Shown: positions 1-10,283 of the stretch, one piece after another
How the letters are laid out: each line of letters starts with the position of its first letter
How positions within the stretch are numbered: position 1 is the first letter of the stretch
Origin: Schoenoplectus triqueter
Lineage: Eukaryota > Streptophyta > Magnoliopsida > Poales > Cyperaceae
Assembly: GCA_964058805.1 (NCBI GenBank)
Contig: CAXKVV010001363.1
Coordinates: 1 to 33,743, forward strand
DNA length: 33,743 nucleotides
Reading direction: 5' to 3'
Made by a program: the position numbers and the translations under genes
Notes under the pieces: generated by a model
Told to the model about the DNA's origin: nothing
Databases searched by the model: none
What the model saw: only the letters and a program-made list of their open reading frames with translations

Positions 1-59
1 AAATTGTGTGAATGTTCAATAGAGGTTCTTCGGAAAAAAAAAGTTGAGAGCACATGACT

Positions 60-985
60 CCGCAAGGAGACGTGCACGGTGTGTAACCCGTGTTCGATGA
101 TGAAAGTTATTATTATTGGAGTATTAAGATGAAGACCCTCTTGATCTCACAAGATTTATGAGAGATAGTGAAAAAAGGTGTTGTCGTCGAGGAGGATACC
201 GAGAAGGGAAAATAAAAAATCGAGACATCAAGTGAGGCAAAGGAAAAGAACATGAAAGATGTCAAGGTTCTCTATTTGATTCAACAATTCATCTCTAAAA
301 AAATTTCCCGAGAATAATCAGGGCTAGTTGTGCGAAGGAAGCGTGAGAGTTTTTACAAAAAGAGTTTCAAGATACCGACAAAGTTAAAATGGTGAAGCTT
401 TTAACATTAAAGAGAGAGTTTTCAGATTTGCAAATGGAGAAAGAAACCTTAAAAGAGTATTTTTCAAAGGTGATCGAGTTAGTGAATCAAATTAAAAGTT
501 TGAGTGAAAAATTGGATGACAAGGCCGTGTGCGAAAAAATTCTCATTAGTCTCTCTCTAAAATACAATAATAGTGCGGTGATTATTAAAGAAACCAAAGA
601 CCTATCCACTTTAAGTGTACATGACTTGATGAGCTTTCTTGAGATGCACGAATAAAGAATGAGTAGAAATGACGAACAATCATTTGAAAGTGCTTTCCAA
701 ACTAAGATGAATGTGAAGGAGTCGAGTAACCAAAATATGAACAATAAAAATGCATCCCATGGTGGTCATGATGGAAGTAGAGGCTGAGGTAATTTTACTA
801 AAGGAGGTGGTAGAAGCAACAATCATGGTGGTGGATGTAATAACCAAGGTGGTGAAGTAAAAAAATATCACTATTGAAATATACCCAGTCACATAGAAAA
901 AAGTTATAGAAACAATGGGAGGCCTCAATGTTATTATTGTAAGAAGTATGGACACATAGAGAAGTTTTATAGAGTGAAAAATAGT
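60..985 (+). pseudogene. copia gag remnant with mutated zinc knuckle
   Basis: Retrotransposon Gag of the UBN2 type, the capsid-like protein that packages element RNA. The longest intact piece is 389-655, containing the helical LKREFSDLQM...LKEYFSKV stretch typical of plant copia Gag. Upstream, 100-240 encodes the N-terminal WSIKMKTLLISQDL motif, interrupted by a TGA within the QDLW-like motif. Downstream, 929-970 is the zinc knuckle, which reads C-x2-C-x4-H-x4-Y: the fourth metal ligand, normally Cys, is Tyr (TAT at 968-970). Several stops and frame changes separate these pieces. It is a pseudogene by any reading. Confidence 0.85.
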
Positions 986-1084
986 AAGCGAACAAATTAC
1001 ACAGAAGAAAAAAAGAATAATGAGGATGAAAAAAATGATGATGAGAGTATTTTTTATGTATGTCAAGCGGCAGTGGAGAAGAAT

Positions 1085-1290
1085 GATGATGTGTGGTTTG
1101 TTGATAGCAGGTGTAGTAATCACATGACGGGAGATGAGATAATCTTTTGCAACCTTGATACGACTGTCACTACTCAAATCACAATGGGCAATGGTGCGAT
1201 TGTGAAGTCCAAGGGTAATGTACAATTGTCATTAATTCCAAGAAAGATAAAATATTTAATTCCAAGAAAGATAAAATATTGATTCATGAT
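1085..1290 (+). pseudogene. copia aspartic protease remnant, DSG changed to DSR
   Basis: This encodes the retroviral-type aspartic protease that would cut the polyprotein. The family motif WxxDSGCSNHMTG appears as WFVDSRCSNHMTG: the catalytic Asp is present (GAT, 1103-1105) but the Gly of D-S/T-G is Arg (AGG, 1109-1111), which should destroy the active-site loop. A following MGNGAIVKSKGNVQL stretch fits the protease core. Just downstream, about 1234-1281, a 24-bp sequence is duplicated in tandem and is followed by a TGA. Confidence 0.85.
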
Positions 1291-1499
1291 GTGTTGTTTG
1301 TGCCAGAGTTAGTGTAAAATCTGTTAAGTGTTGGACAATTAATTGAGCATGGTCACGTGGTTTATTTTAAGGGGGAGACATGCAAGATCTATGATAAGTT
1401 AGAAAAGAAAAGAGAATTGATGGTGACGGTGCACATGGAGCGACATCAAAATTTTTCTCTCACTCTCAAATCCACAAGAAGTGTTGCCTTGAAAGTTAA

Positions 1500-2404
1500 A
1501 GTTGAAGATGTGTCATGGTTGTGGCACAAGAGATTTGGTCATGTAAACTTTGAAAGCTTAAAGTTATTGAGTAGAAAAAAAAATATAATGTATGGTTTGT
1601 CAATCATTGAAGAAAAAAAGATATGTGTGAGGCGTGTGCTCTTAGTAAGATATATCGGGAGACATTTTCGAAAGAGAAGGCATGGCGAGCAAAATCACAA
1701 TTGGAGCTTGTTCACATCGATATTTGTGGGCCGATGAGCTCTAACTCACATGGAAAAAATGGTATTTTATTACTTTCATTGATGATTTTTCTCGAATGTG
1801 ATGGGTGTATTTTTTGAGACAAAAATCGGAAGCTTTTTCAGTTTTTAAAAATTTTCAGAAAAAAGTTGAAAGGGAAAGTGGTCGGTTGTTGAAGAAGCTG
1901 CGAAGTGATAGAGGTGGTGAATATAACTCTAAGGAGTTTGATAAATTTTACGAAGATATTGGTGTTGAAAGACAAGTAACGATCGGTTTTACACCGGAAT
2001 AAAATGACATTGCGGAAAGAAAAAATAGAACTATTGTTGAAATGGCAAGAACAATGATGAAGGAGAAGGGGTTGTCTTTGATATTTTGGATGGAGACAAC
2101 ATACACAGCGGTTTATTTGTTAAATCGATGTCCCACGAAGACGTTTGAGAACAAGACACCATTTGAAGTATGGAGCGGTGGTAGAAAACTATTGGTGAAT
2201 CACTTGAAAATTTTTTGGTGTGTTTGCTATGCGCATGTACCGAAAGAAATGAGAAATAAACTTGAAGATAAATATGAGAAATGTGTGTTTGTTGGCTATA
2301 GTACAAAGTCAAAGGGCTATAGACTCTTTAGTTTGAAAAGAAACAAGGTGATTGAAAGTCGGGATGTTATTTTTAGTGAAAAAGATAAGTGGGATTGGGA
2401 TTGA
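1500..2404 (+). pseudogene. copia GAG-pre-integrase and integrase remnant
   Basis: The GAG-pre-integrase zinc-binding part begins WLWHKRFGHVNFESLKLLS at about 1516. The frame shifts near 1620 into a second piece with the Cys pair and the first catalytic aspartate in a VHIDICGP motif (about 1710-1735). A third piece has the second aspartate in LRSDRGGEYNS (about 1900-1930), and the final glutamate lies in an AERKNRTI motif near 2010-2040. An in-frame TAA at 2000-2002 replaces the Gln expected before the NxxAERKN motif. The DDE residues are thus still visible but are split over at least three frames or stops. Confidence 0.87.
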
Positions 2405-2599
2405 GAAAAAAAAATGTTGAAAGTGTATTTTTAGAAATTAATGCACAAGAAAAAACAAGTGGTATACATGTAAATAAAAATAAAGATGAAGAACTATTTT
2501 CTCCAACCATGGATGCCGAGTCGAGTTCATCTACTGCAAGCTCTACTCCGATAAAAATGAGAAGGTTAAGTGATGTTTATGTACGTTGTAACTTTTGTA

Positions 2600-3480
2600 T
2601 TGTTGAACGAAAAAATTTTGAGCAAGCTATTCAAGACGAGGTTTGGAGAAATGCTATGGAGGAAGAAATAAAAATGATTGAAAAGCTATGGAGGAAGAAA
2701 TGCTATGTAGTTGGGTTGAAGTGGATTTATAAGATAAAGACAAATTCGGATGGTTCGGTGTAAAAATCCAAGGCAAAGTTAGTGGTAAAGGGTTATTCAC
2801 AATGACTCGGGATCGATTATTAAGAAACATTCACATCGGTAGTAAGACATGAAACAATAAGAATGTTGATCGCATTAGTCATACATAAAGGTTGGAAGAT
2901 ATTTCAACTTGATGTGAAATCGACTTTTTTAAATGGAGTGTTAAAAGAAGAAGTGTATGTTGTACAACCGTAAGGTTTTGGGGTTGAAGGTGAAGAAAAA
3001 AATATACAAGTTAAAAAAGGCATTGTACAGGGCTAAAGCAAGCACCTCGTGCATGATATGACAACATTGATGATTACTTTACCGAAAAAATTTAGAATAC
3101 GTCCAAATGAGCCCACACTCTATGTCAAATATGGTGAAACCGGTATGTTTATTATTTCTCTTTATGTTGATGATTTGATTTTTATCAGAAATGATGAGAA
3201 AATGATGCATGAATTTAAAAGTGACATGATGAAAAAAATATGAGATGAATGATTTGAGTTTGTTGCATTATTTTTTCGGAATTAAAATAGATCAAAGGGA
3301 AGGTGAAATTTTTATTTATCAAAAAAAATATGCACAAAATATTCTCTCTAAATTTAAAATGGAGAATTACAATCCGGTGATGACACCATTATTGGTGAAT
3401 GAGAAGTTAGTAAAAAAAAAGATGGTAGTGGTGACGCCGATGCGGCACAATATAAAAGCTTGATTGTGAGTTTTTTATAT
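2600..3480 (+). pseudogene. copia reverse transcriptase remnant
   Basis: RVT_2-type reverse transcriptase. Recognisable blocks are VGLKWIYKIKTNSDGSV (about 2710-2760, then TAA), FQLDVKSTFLNGVLKEEVYV (about 2906-2965) and the catalytic YVDD box at 3163-3174, followed by LIFIRND. The usual ALYGLKQAPRAW block is present only as a scrambled, frameshifted stretch around 3020-3050. The region between the EEEIKMIEK and GLKWIYK motifs is short and consists of a second copy of GCTATGGAGGAAGAAAT (2653-2669 and 2685-2701), in place of the usual WELV segment. Non-functional. Confidence 0.87.
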
Positions 3481-4102
3481 GTTATCACTACTGGACCCGA
3501 TATTATGTATGCTTCGGAATTATTGTCTCGGTTTATACATCAATTGAGCAAGATACAATTTAGAGTTGCAAAAAGAGTATTGCGGTATGTACAAGATACA
3601 AAAAATTATGGTATAATTTTTGTAAGAAATGAAAGAGAAGATATGAAGTTGTTTGGTTATTGTGATAGTGATTGAGCCGAAAGCATGGATGACATGAAAA
3701 GTACATTCGGGTATTGCTTTATACTCGGGACAAGTATATTTTTATGGGCATCAAAGAAGAAAGAAAGATTGACACATTCATCCGCGGAAAACCGAATACA
3801 TGTCGGCAAGTGAAGAAACTAAATAAGTGGTTTGGTTGAGAAAGATTTTGAGTGACATGGGGGAGAAATAAGACATGACTATGATTTTATTTGTGATAAT
3901 AAGTTGGCAATTGTAATAACAAAGAACTCGATATTTCATAGCCGAACCAGGCAGATCAAGCTCAAGCATCATTACATTAAAAGAAGTCGTTGAGGATGAA
4001 GATGTTATAATCAAGCATTTGAAGACTGAAGATCAATTGACGGATATATTTATCAAGGCACTTCCGTGTGATAAATTTGTGTACCTTAGAGAATTATTGT
4101 GA
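3481..4102 (+). pseudogene. copia RNase H remnant
   Basis: C-terminal RNase H part of the copia polyprotein. The GYCDSD motif (about 3655-3672) carries an expected catalytic Asp and is followed by TGA where Trp is normal. Then come STFGYCF and WASKKKERLTHSSAE (about 3700-3790), and finally the DQLTDI...LPCDKFVYLRELL terminus, which ends at a TGA at 4100-4102. At least three stops or frameshifts occur. The order and the position directly before the polypurine tract agree with copia structure. Confidence 0.83.
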
Positions 4103-4120
4103 ATGACAAATAAAAATATT

Positions 4121-4128
4121 AAGGGGAG
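4121..4128 (+). other. Polypurine tract of the copia element
   Basis: AAGGGGAG directly precedes a TGTTAAAATT sequence. A G-rich purine run immediately upstream of a TG-starting LTR is the plus-strand primer site of LTR retrotransposons. Confidence 0.8.
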
Positions 4129-4429
4129 TGTTAAAATTAATATTTTTATGATTTCAATGTTTTGTGTTTTTCATGTTGAAATTAATTAGTTGTGGTCTTC
4201 TATGTTATGTTGCAGTTAATTAGTTGTGATCTTCTATGTTAAGTTAATAAGTTGTAGTTTCTAAGAGTGTCATGGGACTTACATTTAGGAAATAGAAAAT
4301 ATTGAATGAGTAGTGTGGTTAACAAGGTTCATATATTTAAATATAGATGTTATCATTTGTAAACTGTGTAAGTTGTATTAATGAATTAAAAAATATATCT
4401 TCTACTTATTCCTATTTCTTTCTCTTTCA
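4129..4429 (+). repeat. 3' LTR of the copia element (end approximate)
   Basis: The LTR starts with TG (TGTTAAAATT) right after the polypurine tract. It contains an AT-rich TATA-like stretch near 4331-4345 and a pyrimidine-rich run ending in TTTCA at about 4429, which I take as the end. An imperfect 34-bp tandem duplication with the core TTAATTAGTTGTG..TCTTCTATGTT starts at 4182 and 4216. The end is inferred because no second LTR is available in the window for comparison. Confidence 0.65.
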
Positions 4430-5460
4430 CTAAATACTGAAACAAAGACATGATCCAATTTATGTGCATTATTGTCTTGTTTGTGGCTATAATTGTCTTT
4501 TTAGAACTGATTGTGTCAACATCACATAGGTGCTCATATATTTTTCTTTCTGGAGTAATTCTTGTTAGGAACATAGTACTTCATATTTACTAGTATTAAT
4601 GTATTTTTCATAAGGAATGGTTTTGAAGCTGCCTTTTTGATTTGGTGAATTAGCTCCATTGGTTCAAATAGAAACCACATGCTGGCATCATAGCAATGCT
4701 TGATAAATTTGCTCCATTGGTTTAACTTATTTAAAGACTACAAATCTGACAAAAGTCGGTGTATAGCTCAAATAGTTACCTGCTATGCAATACAAATGTA
4801 TATGGTAAGTAATTTAGTGTATATGCAAAAAAATATAACTTATTGTCTTACAGGTTGTTTTACGAAGCACACCAAGTATGGTTTAACAAACAAGAACTAG
4901 ATATTGCCAGTTTGAAAAAGCAGATTAATATGGCATCTTCATTAGGATACATCTTTGGTATGCTATTTCCTTCCTTTCTCTTCGTCAACTTCTCCACTTT
5001 TGATTCATTTCTTTGAGCTAACTTGAGAATTTTTTTTTACTATGTCAGAAAAAATATGGCATCTTCATTAGGCATAATAAAAAAAAATGCCATAGAAATG
5101 AAGTTCAAATGGTACTAACATTTTAGCTTATTTTTGAAATAATATATATCGAATTAGCCATCTCTGTTGATTATTCATCTCCTAAAATACTTTATTTGTG
5201 TTTTATTGATTTCTAGATAGAATGACAAAGGATTCGAGCATTCCAGATTTCGTGGTGAAATTTTTAAACTTAATTTTATTGATTCTAGTTCGTCATGTGT
5301 AATAAAGATTCACTGATTTTCAGGGACTACATGATGGAGACTTACACCTAGCATGCATCGTGGTAGGTCTGGCATTTCTTGGCTGAACTAGCATGTGCTT
5401 ACTGATTTCTTATCTTAACCAATAAATTAGTACATTTAGAATGTTTTAAACCTCTGTAAA
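4430..5460. other. Intergenic, with a possible exon-like fragment
   Basis: There is no complete gene. One stretch, 4854-4957, is bounded by TTACAG upstream and a GTATGC downstream. Read from 4854 it is open and encodes LFYEAHQVWFNKQELDIASL followed by KKQINMASSLGYIF, a composition resembling real protein. I do not recognise the family and found no continuing exons. The phrase ATGGCATCTTCATTAGG occurs at about 4931 and again at about 5055. Otherwise AT-rich and featureless. Confidence 0.35.
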
Positions 5461-6313
5461 AAATAGATGGGTGAGACACGATAAAATATTCCGCTCTGAT
5501 TTGAAGATATTTTTTTTATGGGCAGATAGAGTTTGTATGGAGGATGTTCTATCATTTCTGTGTCTAGGGTTGTATAAAAAAACTCAGATTTGAGTTGATC
5601 TAGTTTGAATTAATATGATTTGAGCTAATTTGGCTTGGCTCGAACTTAGTTTAATTTCGGCTCATGAAACGCTTCGAGCTGAAAAACTTAGCTCAAGTTC
5701 GACTCATTACTATTTGTGTTAGCTCATGAGTTTGCTCATGAGCCAATGCATATACGTTGATTAGGTTTGACATTTAAATTTAATGCATCTACAAACTATA
5801 AGATTGATATATCTACAAAATTAATATATGAATTGGTACAAAATTAATATATCAATAAATTATATTTTCAATAGTATCTTAATGTACTAATTTGAACATA
5901 TGAACCAACAAAAAATTATTGAGTCAAATATATGAGTTAAATCACTAACGAGTAAGGGAAATCTTTAAGTCATTGAGATATTGAGATGATAAGAGATAAT
6001 TAGTGATTAATTATCAGATTATAGTTTGGCAGAAAAAAAGAGCATATAAACTGTTATTATTTGAGCTATGAACTGAACCAATTTCAATTCAAACTCGACA
6101 TTTAACGATCGAACTAAAATAGTTTGAGTTAAATTAGCTCGAGCTAGATTAACTCGAGCCTGTATTAAGTCTGAGCTAAACCATGAATCTGAACTTTTTT
6201 ATACAACTCTAAAGATAGAAATGATAGAACATCCTCCATACAAACTCTATCTGTCCATAAAAATATTATCTTCAAATCAGAGCGGAAGATTTTATCCTCT
6301 CACCCATCATTTT
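5461..6313. mobile_element. Foldback/MITE-like element with about 130-bp inverted arms
   Basis: The left arm 5461-5590 and right arm 6186-6313 are near-identical inverted repeats. Both contain GATGGGTGAG, CCGCTCTGATTTGAAGATA and GTATGGAGGATGTTCTATCA, the right copy on the opposite strand. The arms differ by small indels and substitutions. The roughly 600-bp interior is AT-rich, with repeated GAGCT/AGCTC words and no coding potential. A clear target-site duplication is not visible because both ends run into A/T tracts. It is a non-autonomous inverted-repeat element of unassigned superfamily. Confidence 0.8.
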
Positions 6314-6836
6314 TTTCTTCCCACCCTTCTTCTCCCTTCTTTATTGTGATGAACAGTGTTAATAGCATAGTCCCATAAATCATAACAAATAAAAATTCAA
6401 CGAACCGAAGGTTTCCTCCAGTTTTACGTAAATGGAGAGGGAGCACTCTTGTAATTCGGTTGTCATCTAGAATTCTGGATAAGCTCTAGTTTTTTATCAT
6501 AATTTTGAGTTAAATAAGTTATAATATATTGTCAGATCATAGCTAATCCAAACTCCAAAGACCTTCAAAAGTGCAAAATTGTTGATTTGGACTTTGGAGC
6601 ATAGGGGTGGGACTAACAATAGCCACCTATAAGAGCACAAAGAAAGAGGAAAAGAAAAGAGAAGAAGAAGAAGACCGAGAAAGCTATTATTTTCGTCCGA
6701 TGTGCACATGTTAATTTTCGTCTGTCAGCTGTCCAGATCAAAGATGCTGATTAAACACACTTTATAGCATTTATTTTTATTTTCACTGGAAAAAGAATAA
6801 ACCGAGAAAGGTACGTTTTCTATAAATATACAACTC
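6314..6836. other. Intergenic, no gene seen
   Basis: Contains a purine-rich stretch (GAAGAAGAAGAAGACC near 6662) and no ORF with recognisable similarity. No RNA gene seen. Confidence 0.5.
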
Positions 6837-7127
6837 CTTAAGCCTATGTTTGATAATATCGTTTTCTTCGGAATAGATTTGAACATACTCCAAAAAAAAC
6901 TTTTTTCTACTTAATTCCAGAATTTTATAATGATGTTTGGTAACTATCATTGTACTTAATTCAAGAAGAGAAATATATTGTATTTTTTTTTCTTCCGGAA
7001 GATGAGATATTTCACCAACTTTTAGAGAACTCCACCTTATTTCATAGATATTTGGTACTTTTTCTTCCGGAATAAGTACTGTTCAAGTTAATTTCGAAAG
7101 AAAACTTCGCATCAAACAACACCCAAG
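6837..7127. mobile_element. Possible hAT-like MITE
   Basis: The left end CTTAAGCCTATGTTTGATAA and the right end, whose reverse complement begins CTTGGGTGTTGTTTGATG, form short imperfect inverted termini of the TGTTTGRT type common on plant hAT-like MITEs. Subterminal CTTCCGGAA words occur in both halves. No convincing 8-bp duplication was found, so this is tentative. Confidence 0.42.
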
Positions 7128-9442
7128 TAAATGACTAAATAAATTTGGCGATGATTCTTTTGTGTTAACTGATAATTAATTAGACGTTCCTAATTTGATT
7201 TTGTCTGGTGTATGGATTGCCAAATACTTTTCAGATAATTTAAAGAATTTTCTTTTACTCAACTTTTTTGGATGAAAATATGTGATATTCTTATTTTTGC
7301 TCTTTATTAAGCGTGTAAGTGGCTTGATTCTCAAAGGTTAGGATTGACTGAAATTTATTAATTAATTTTTAAGAAAATGCATATTGTTAGATATAAATTA
7401 GGATTTTTTGTAGTGTGATATATTGTAACAATTTTTTTTTATTAATTTCATAACACGTTGCTATATTAAAAATTATTTATATCTCTTTCCTAAAAGACAT
7501 TATTTTTCTAAAGAATTTATCAAATTTAAATTTTAGTTATATATATTTTTTGGAAAATTATGATTACTACTGATTAATTATATTTGCTCCTTACTTTGTT
7601 TGTTATCATATTTTGTTGAAATTGGATGATATCTTTAGATTTTGATATAAAAAAATTACAATATAGAAATTACCCGTATCAAAGCATGAACAATAGTCTA
7701 ATAATTGACATGCATCTCTTGCCACTAAAAGAGGACAAAATGAAGGTGAAATCCTCCCCGTAATTGCAAATGGTATTTTTTCCCCTTTTCTTTTGTAATT
7801 TTTAAATGTCAATATTCTTAGATCCTTCATAAAAATTAAAAATACATATTATATTATATTTCAAAGACTACATTTGTTATTCGTGCGCTCCTCGATGTTA
7901 ATTTTTTTTGGTTCCTTCTATGCTGAGTACTAGACTCCATATCAAAGGAAATTTCTGATAGAGATTGAATTATGACTTTTAACTTAAAGAAGGTCAGTAT
8001 TTACAGCGTATCTCTAAGGATTTAATACAATTATACATGAAATTTTGTATATAATAATAGAGAAGGAAATTGTGAATCGATGTTGCTTGCTACAAGAGAT
8101 AAATCTCTGATAAAGCGTAAAGAGAATGATCACTAATCAGATATTATCCAATCTCCATATATATGATCTACTGTTTCTCGGATAACATAAATTAGAAAAA
8201 TCACGAAATGTCACCGTAGACACCCTGTCAGCATATTTTTAATTCTTCAAATGTGGGGTTGGGCCAGTTGGCGCACCATATCCATATATATCCGAAATGT
8301 AATCATTGTCCATAACATAAGCAATGATATGATCATCTGACTATGTTTATAATATGTAAATATTTTATAATATATTATATTATATTAGTTTACAAACGAG
8401 TCACGTTATATATACTGAAATTGTTTCCCAATAAACCCTTTATATTTTTTTTTAAAATATCATTACAAACACCTTTTAATATTGTAATGTATATAATATC
8501 TCATATATGTCCAAACTATTTAATATCGTATGAAAATAAAATTGTAAATTAATTCATCATAACATGTATATCCTTATCGATAGTTTAGTTAAGATATCTG
8601 CATTAATTTACAATATAAAATTATATCATATTTATATACGCATTATTTTTTACGAATATAAATATAGATAATATATATTTATGGATAATTTTTTAGATAC
8701 AAGTGGAACAAAGTGGATAATCCACTCCGTTTCACCCCTAAGGAATAGGCGACAACTAATAAAATTGACCCATCAACTCGTGTTCACAACATCACTTTGT
8801 GTCAATATATACAACTCGTTCTATCGATTATTTTTTTAAGATCAATTGGCAAATTATCAATCGACATTTCCAATAAAATAATTTCAAAAAAATAAACCAT
8901 CCTCTGAAAAAAAATCGAGAAAATTTAATTAACAAATAAAATTTTCAAATCAAGCTTTTAAAAAACATTTTGCGGCTTTAAATGATAAGACAATAATTTT
9001 ACTTTAAAACGATTTAAATGGAGTTATTTAACGGATTTTAATGGTTTAAACGAAGTTTTTTTTACTTAACATTAAAGATTTTGATGAAGTTAAAATAAAA
9101 TTTAAACGGTTAAAACAATTTTTTTTAAAAGCTTACTTCATATATATTCTAACAACACAAAAGTCATCTCCTAAACTTAGTCTACATATCTCAAACAAGA
9201 ATTTACGAATCTCTTCATATGCGAGAATTTTTTTTTTATTTATGTTCTTTCATAAAGTCTAACCATTCGTTCAACTAGAACCTATTATATTGTATAAATT
9301 CAAAATTTATGACGTGGAATGTATGCATATGGATCTTTTTTGAAATATTTGAGGCGCTCTGGCTGGTAAACCGATCTCTGGTGAATGTACTTATAAATTG
9401 TTAGAACGTCTCTTGAAGTAGATGCCATTTGTCATTGAGTGC
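7128..9442. other. AT-rich intergenic DNA, nothing recognised
   Basis: Long A/T runs; all open frames are short and low in complexity. No protein motif, tRNA-like B box, or inverted repeat of useful length was seen. Confidence 0.5.
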
Positions 9443-9480
9443 TGGTTGACAATTATTATGGTAATCTTGACAATGAAACT
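9443..9480 (+). repeat. End fragment of the TTGACAATG hairpin family
   Basis: The sequence has GGTTGACAAT, then an AT spacer, then GGTAATCTTGACAATGAAAC. It matches the terminal region of the MITE family seen at 9911-10283, 15605-16008 and 22439-22758 (doubled TTGACAATG words). The rest of the copy is missing or overrun by the microsatellite that follows. Confidence 0.5.
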
Positions 9481-9509
9481 TTCCGAAAAAAACAACAACA
9501 GTTAAAGTT

Positions 9510-9668
9510 TTGTTTATGTATGTAACTATGTATGTAGGTACGTACATGTACTACGTATATGTATGTACATATGTATGTGTGTATATATATTTGTATGTCT
9601 GCATGTATGTCTGTATGTGTATGTATATATATTTGTATGTCTGCATGTGTGTGTGTGTATTTATGTCT
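9510..9668. repeat. TATG/TG-rich compound microsatellite
   Basis: Imperfect (TATG)n, (GTAT)n and (TG)n repeats. A longer unit with the core GTATATATATTTGTATGTCT occurs twice (about 9582 and 9624), showing secondary duplication. The open frames here on both strands are artefacts of the repeat. Confidence 0.9.
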
Positions 9669-9910
9669 GTTATTGAACATATAGATTGTCAAACAATCGA
9701 ATTTAAACACCAAGTCCCTTTATTTTTCATAAGAATGATCTGTAGCAAAATATAATGCATGCATTTATCGAATTTTAAATTTTAAAATTTAACTTTAGTT
9801 TTTTAAGAATGTCAAAATTATCAAAAACCAAAATATGTCAAGTCACTTCTATGTTAATTAATTGATTATTTTAAAAAAGATATTGCGTCCAGAATTAAAC
9901 TAATGAGTGG

Positions 9911-10283
9911 GATTCATTGATAATGGATTATTTTGACAACCTTGACAATGAACCTCTAAATAAATACAAAAAAATCTTAAAAATGGAAAAAAAATTATGG
10001 ATGTGTTTTTCTACTTTTAGATTGATGATCATTCAAATTTCATACAATTTCATTATCGTTTGATAGTCCATCAAAGACTATCAAATTTTCATATAATTTG
10101 TAACGGTTTCAATTTAACAGTCTTTGATGGACTATCAAATGATAAGAAATTACATGAAATTGAAATGACCATCAATCTAAAGATAAAAAAACACATTTAT
10201 AATTTTTTTATTTTTAAATTTTTTTTATATTTATTTAGAGATCCATTGTCAAGGTTATCAAAATAACTCATTGTCAACTGGTC
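9911..10283. mobile_element. Hairpin MITE, TTGACAATG family, copy A
   Basis: Near full-length palindrome. The left end (from about 9911) and the reverse complement of the right end (to about 10283) share TATTTTGA-AACCTTGACAATG, then CTCTAAATAAATA. The inner arms share GATTGATG-TCATT, CATTTGATAGTCCATCAAAG and similar words around a centre near 10100. No coding capacity. Such transcripts would fold into a long hairpin. Superfamily and target duplication were not determined. Confidence 0.78.

Larger units (their letters stand above)
1..4429 (+). mobile_element. Degenerate Ty1/copia LTR retrotransposon, 5' LTR outside window
   Basis: Domains occur in the order gag, zinc knuckle, aspartic protease, GAG-pre-integrase, integrase, reverse transcriptase, RNase H, polypurine tract, LTR. 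This is the Ty1/copia order, with integrase before reverse transcriptase. Every domain is broken by in-frame stops or frameshifts, so the element cannot encode a working polyprotein. Coding similarity begins near position 60-100, where a run reading roughly VFDDESYYYWSIKMKT matches the start of copia gag, and continues to about 4100. No copy of the 3' LTR sequence is found near position 1, so the 5' LTR and primer-binding site are either upstream of the window or lost. The 3' boundary is approximate because the target-site duplication cannot be seen. Confidence 0.93.

Noticed and set aside
9510..9668. CRISPR-like or regularly spaced repeat array
   Set aside because: The periodic words are a compound microsatellite without unique spacers, in plant nuclear DNA.
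9456..9755. Open frames on both strands rich in Tyr, Thr and Val
   Set aside because: They are produced by the TATG/TG microsatellite and encode only low-complexity repeats.
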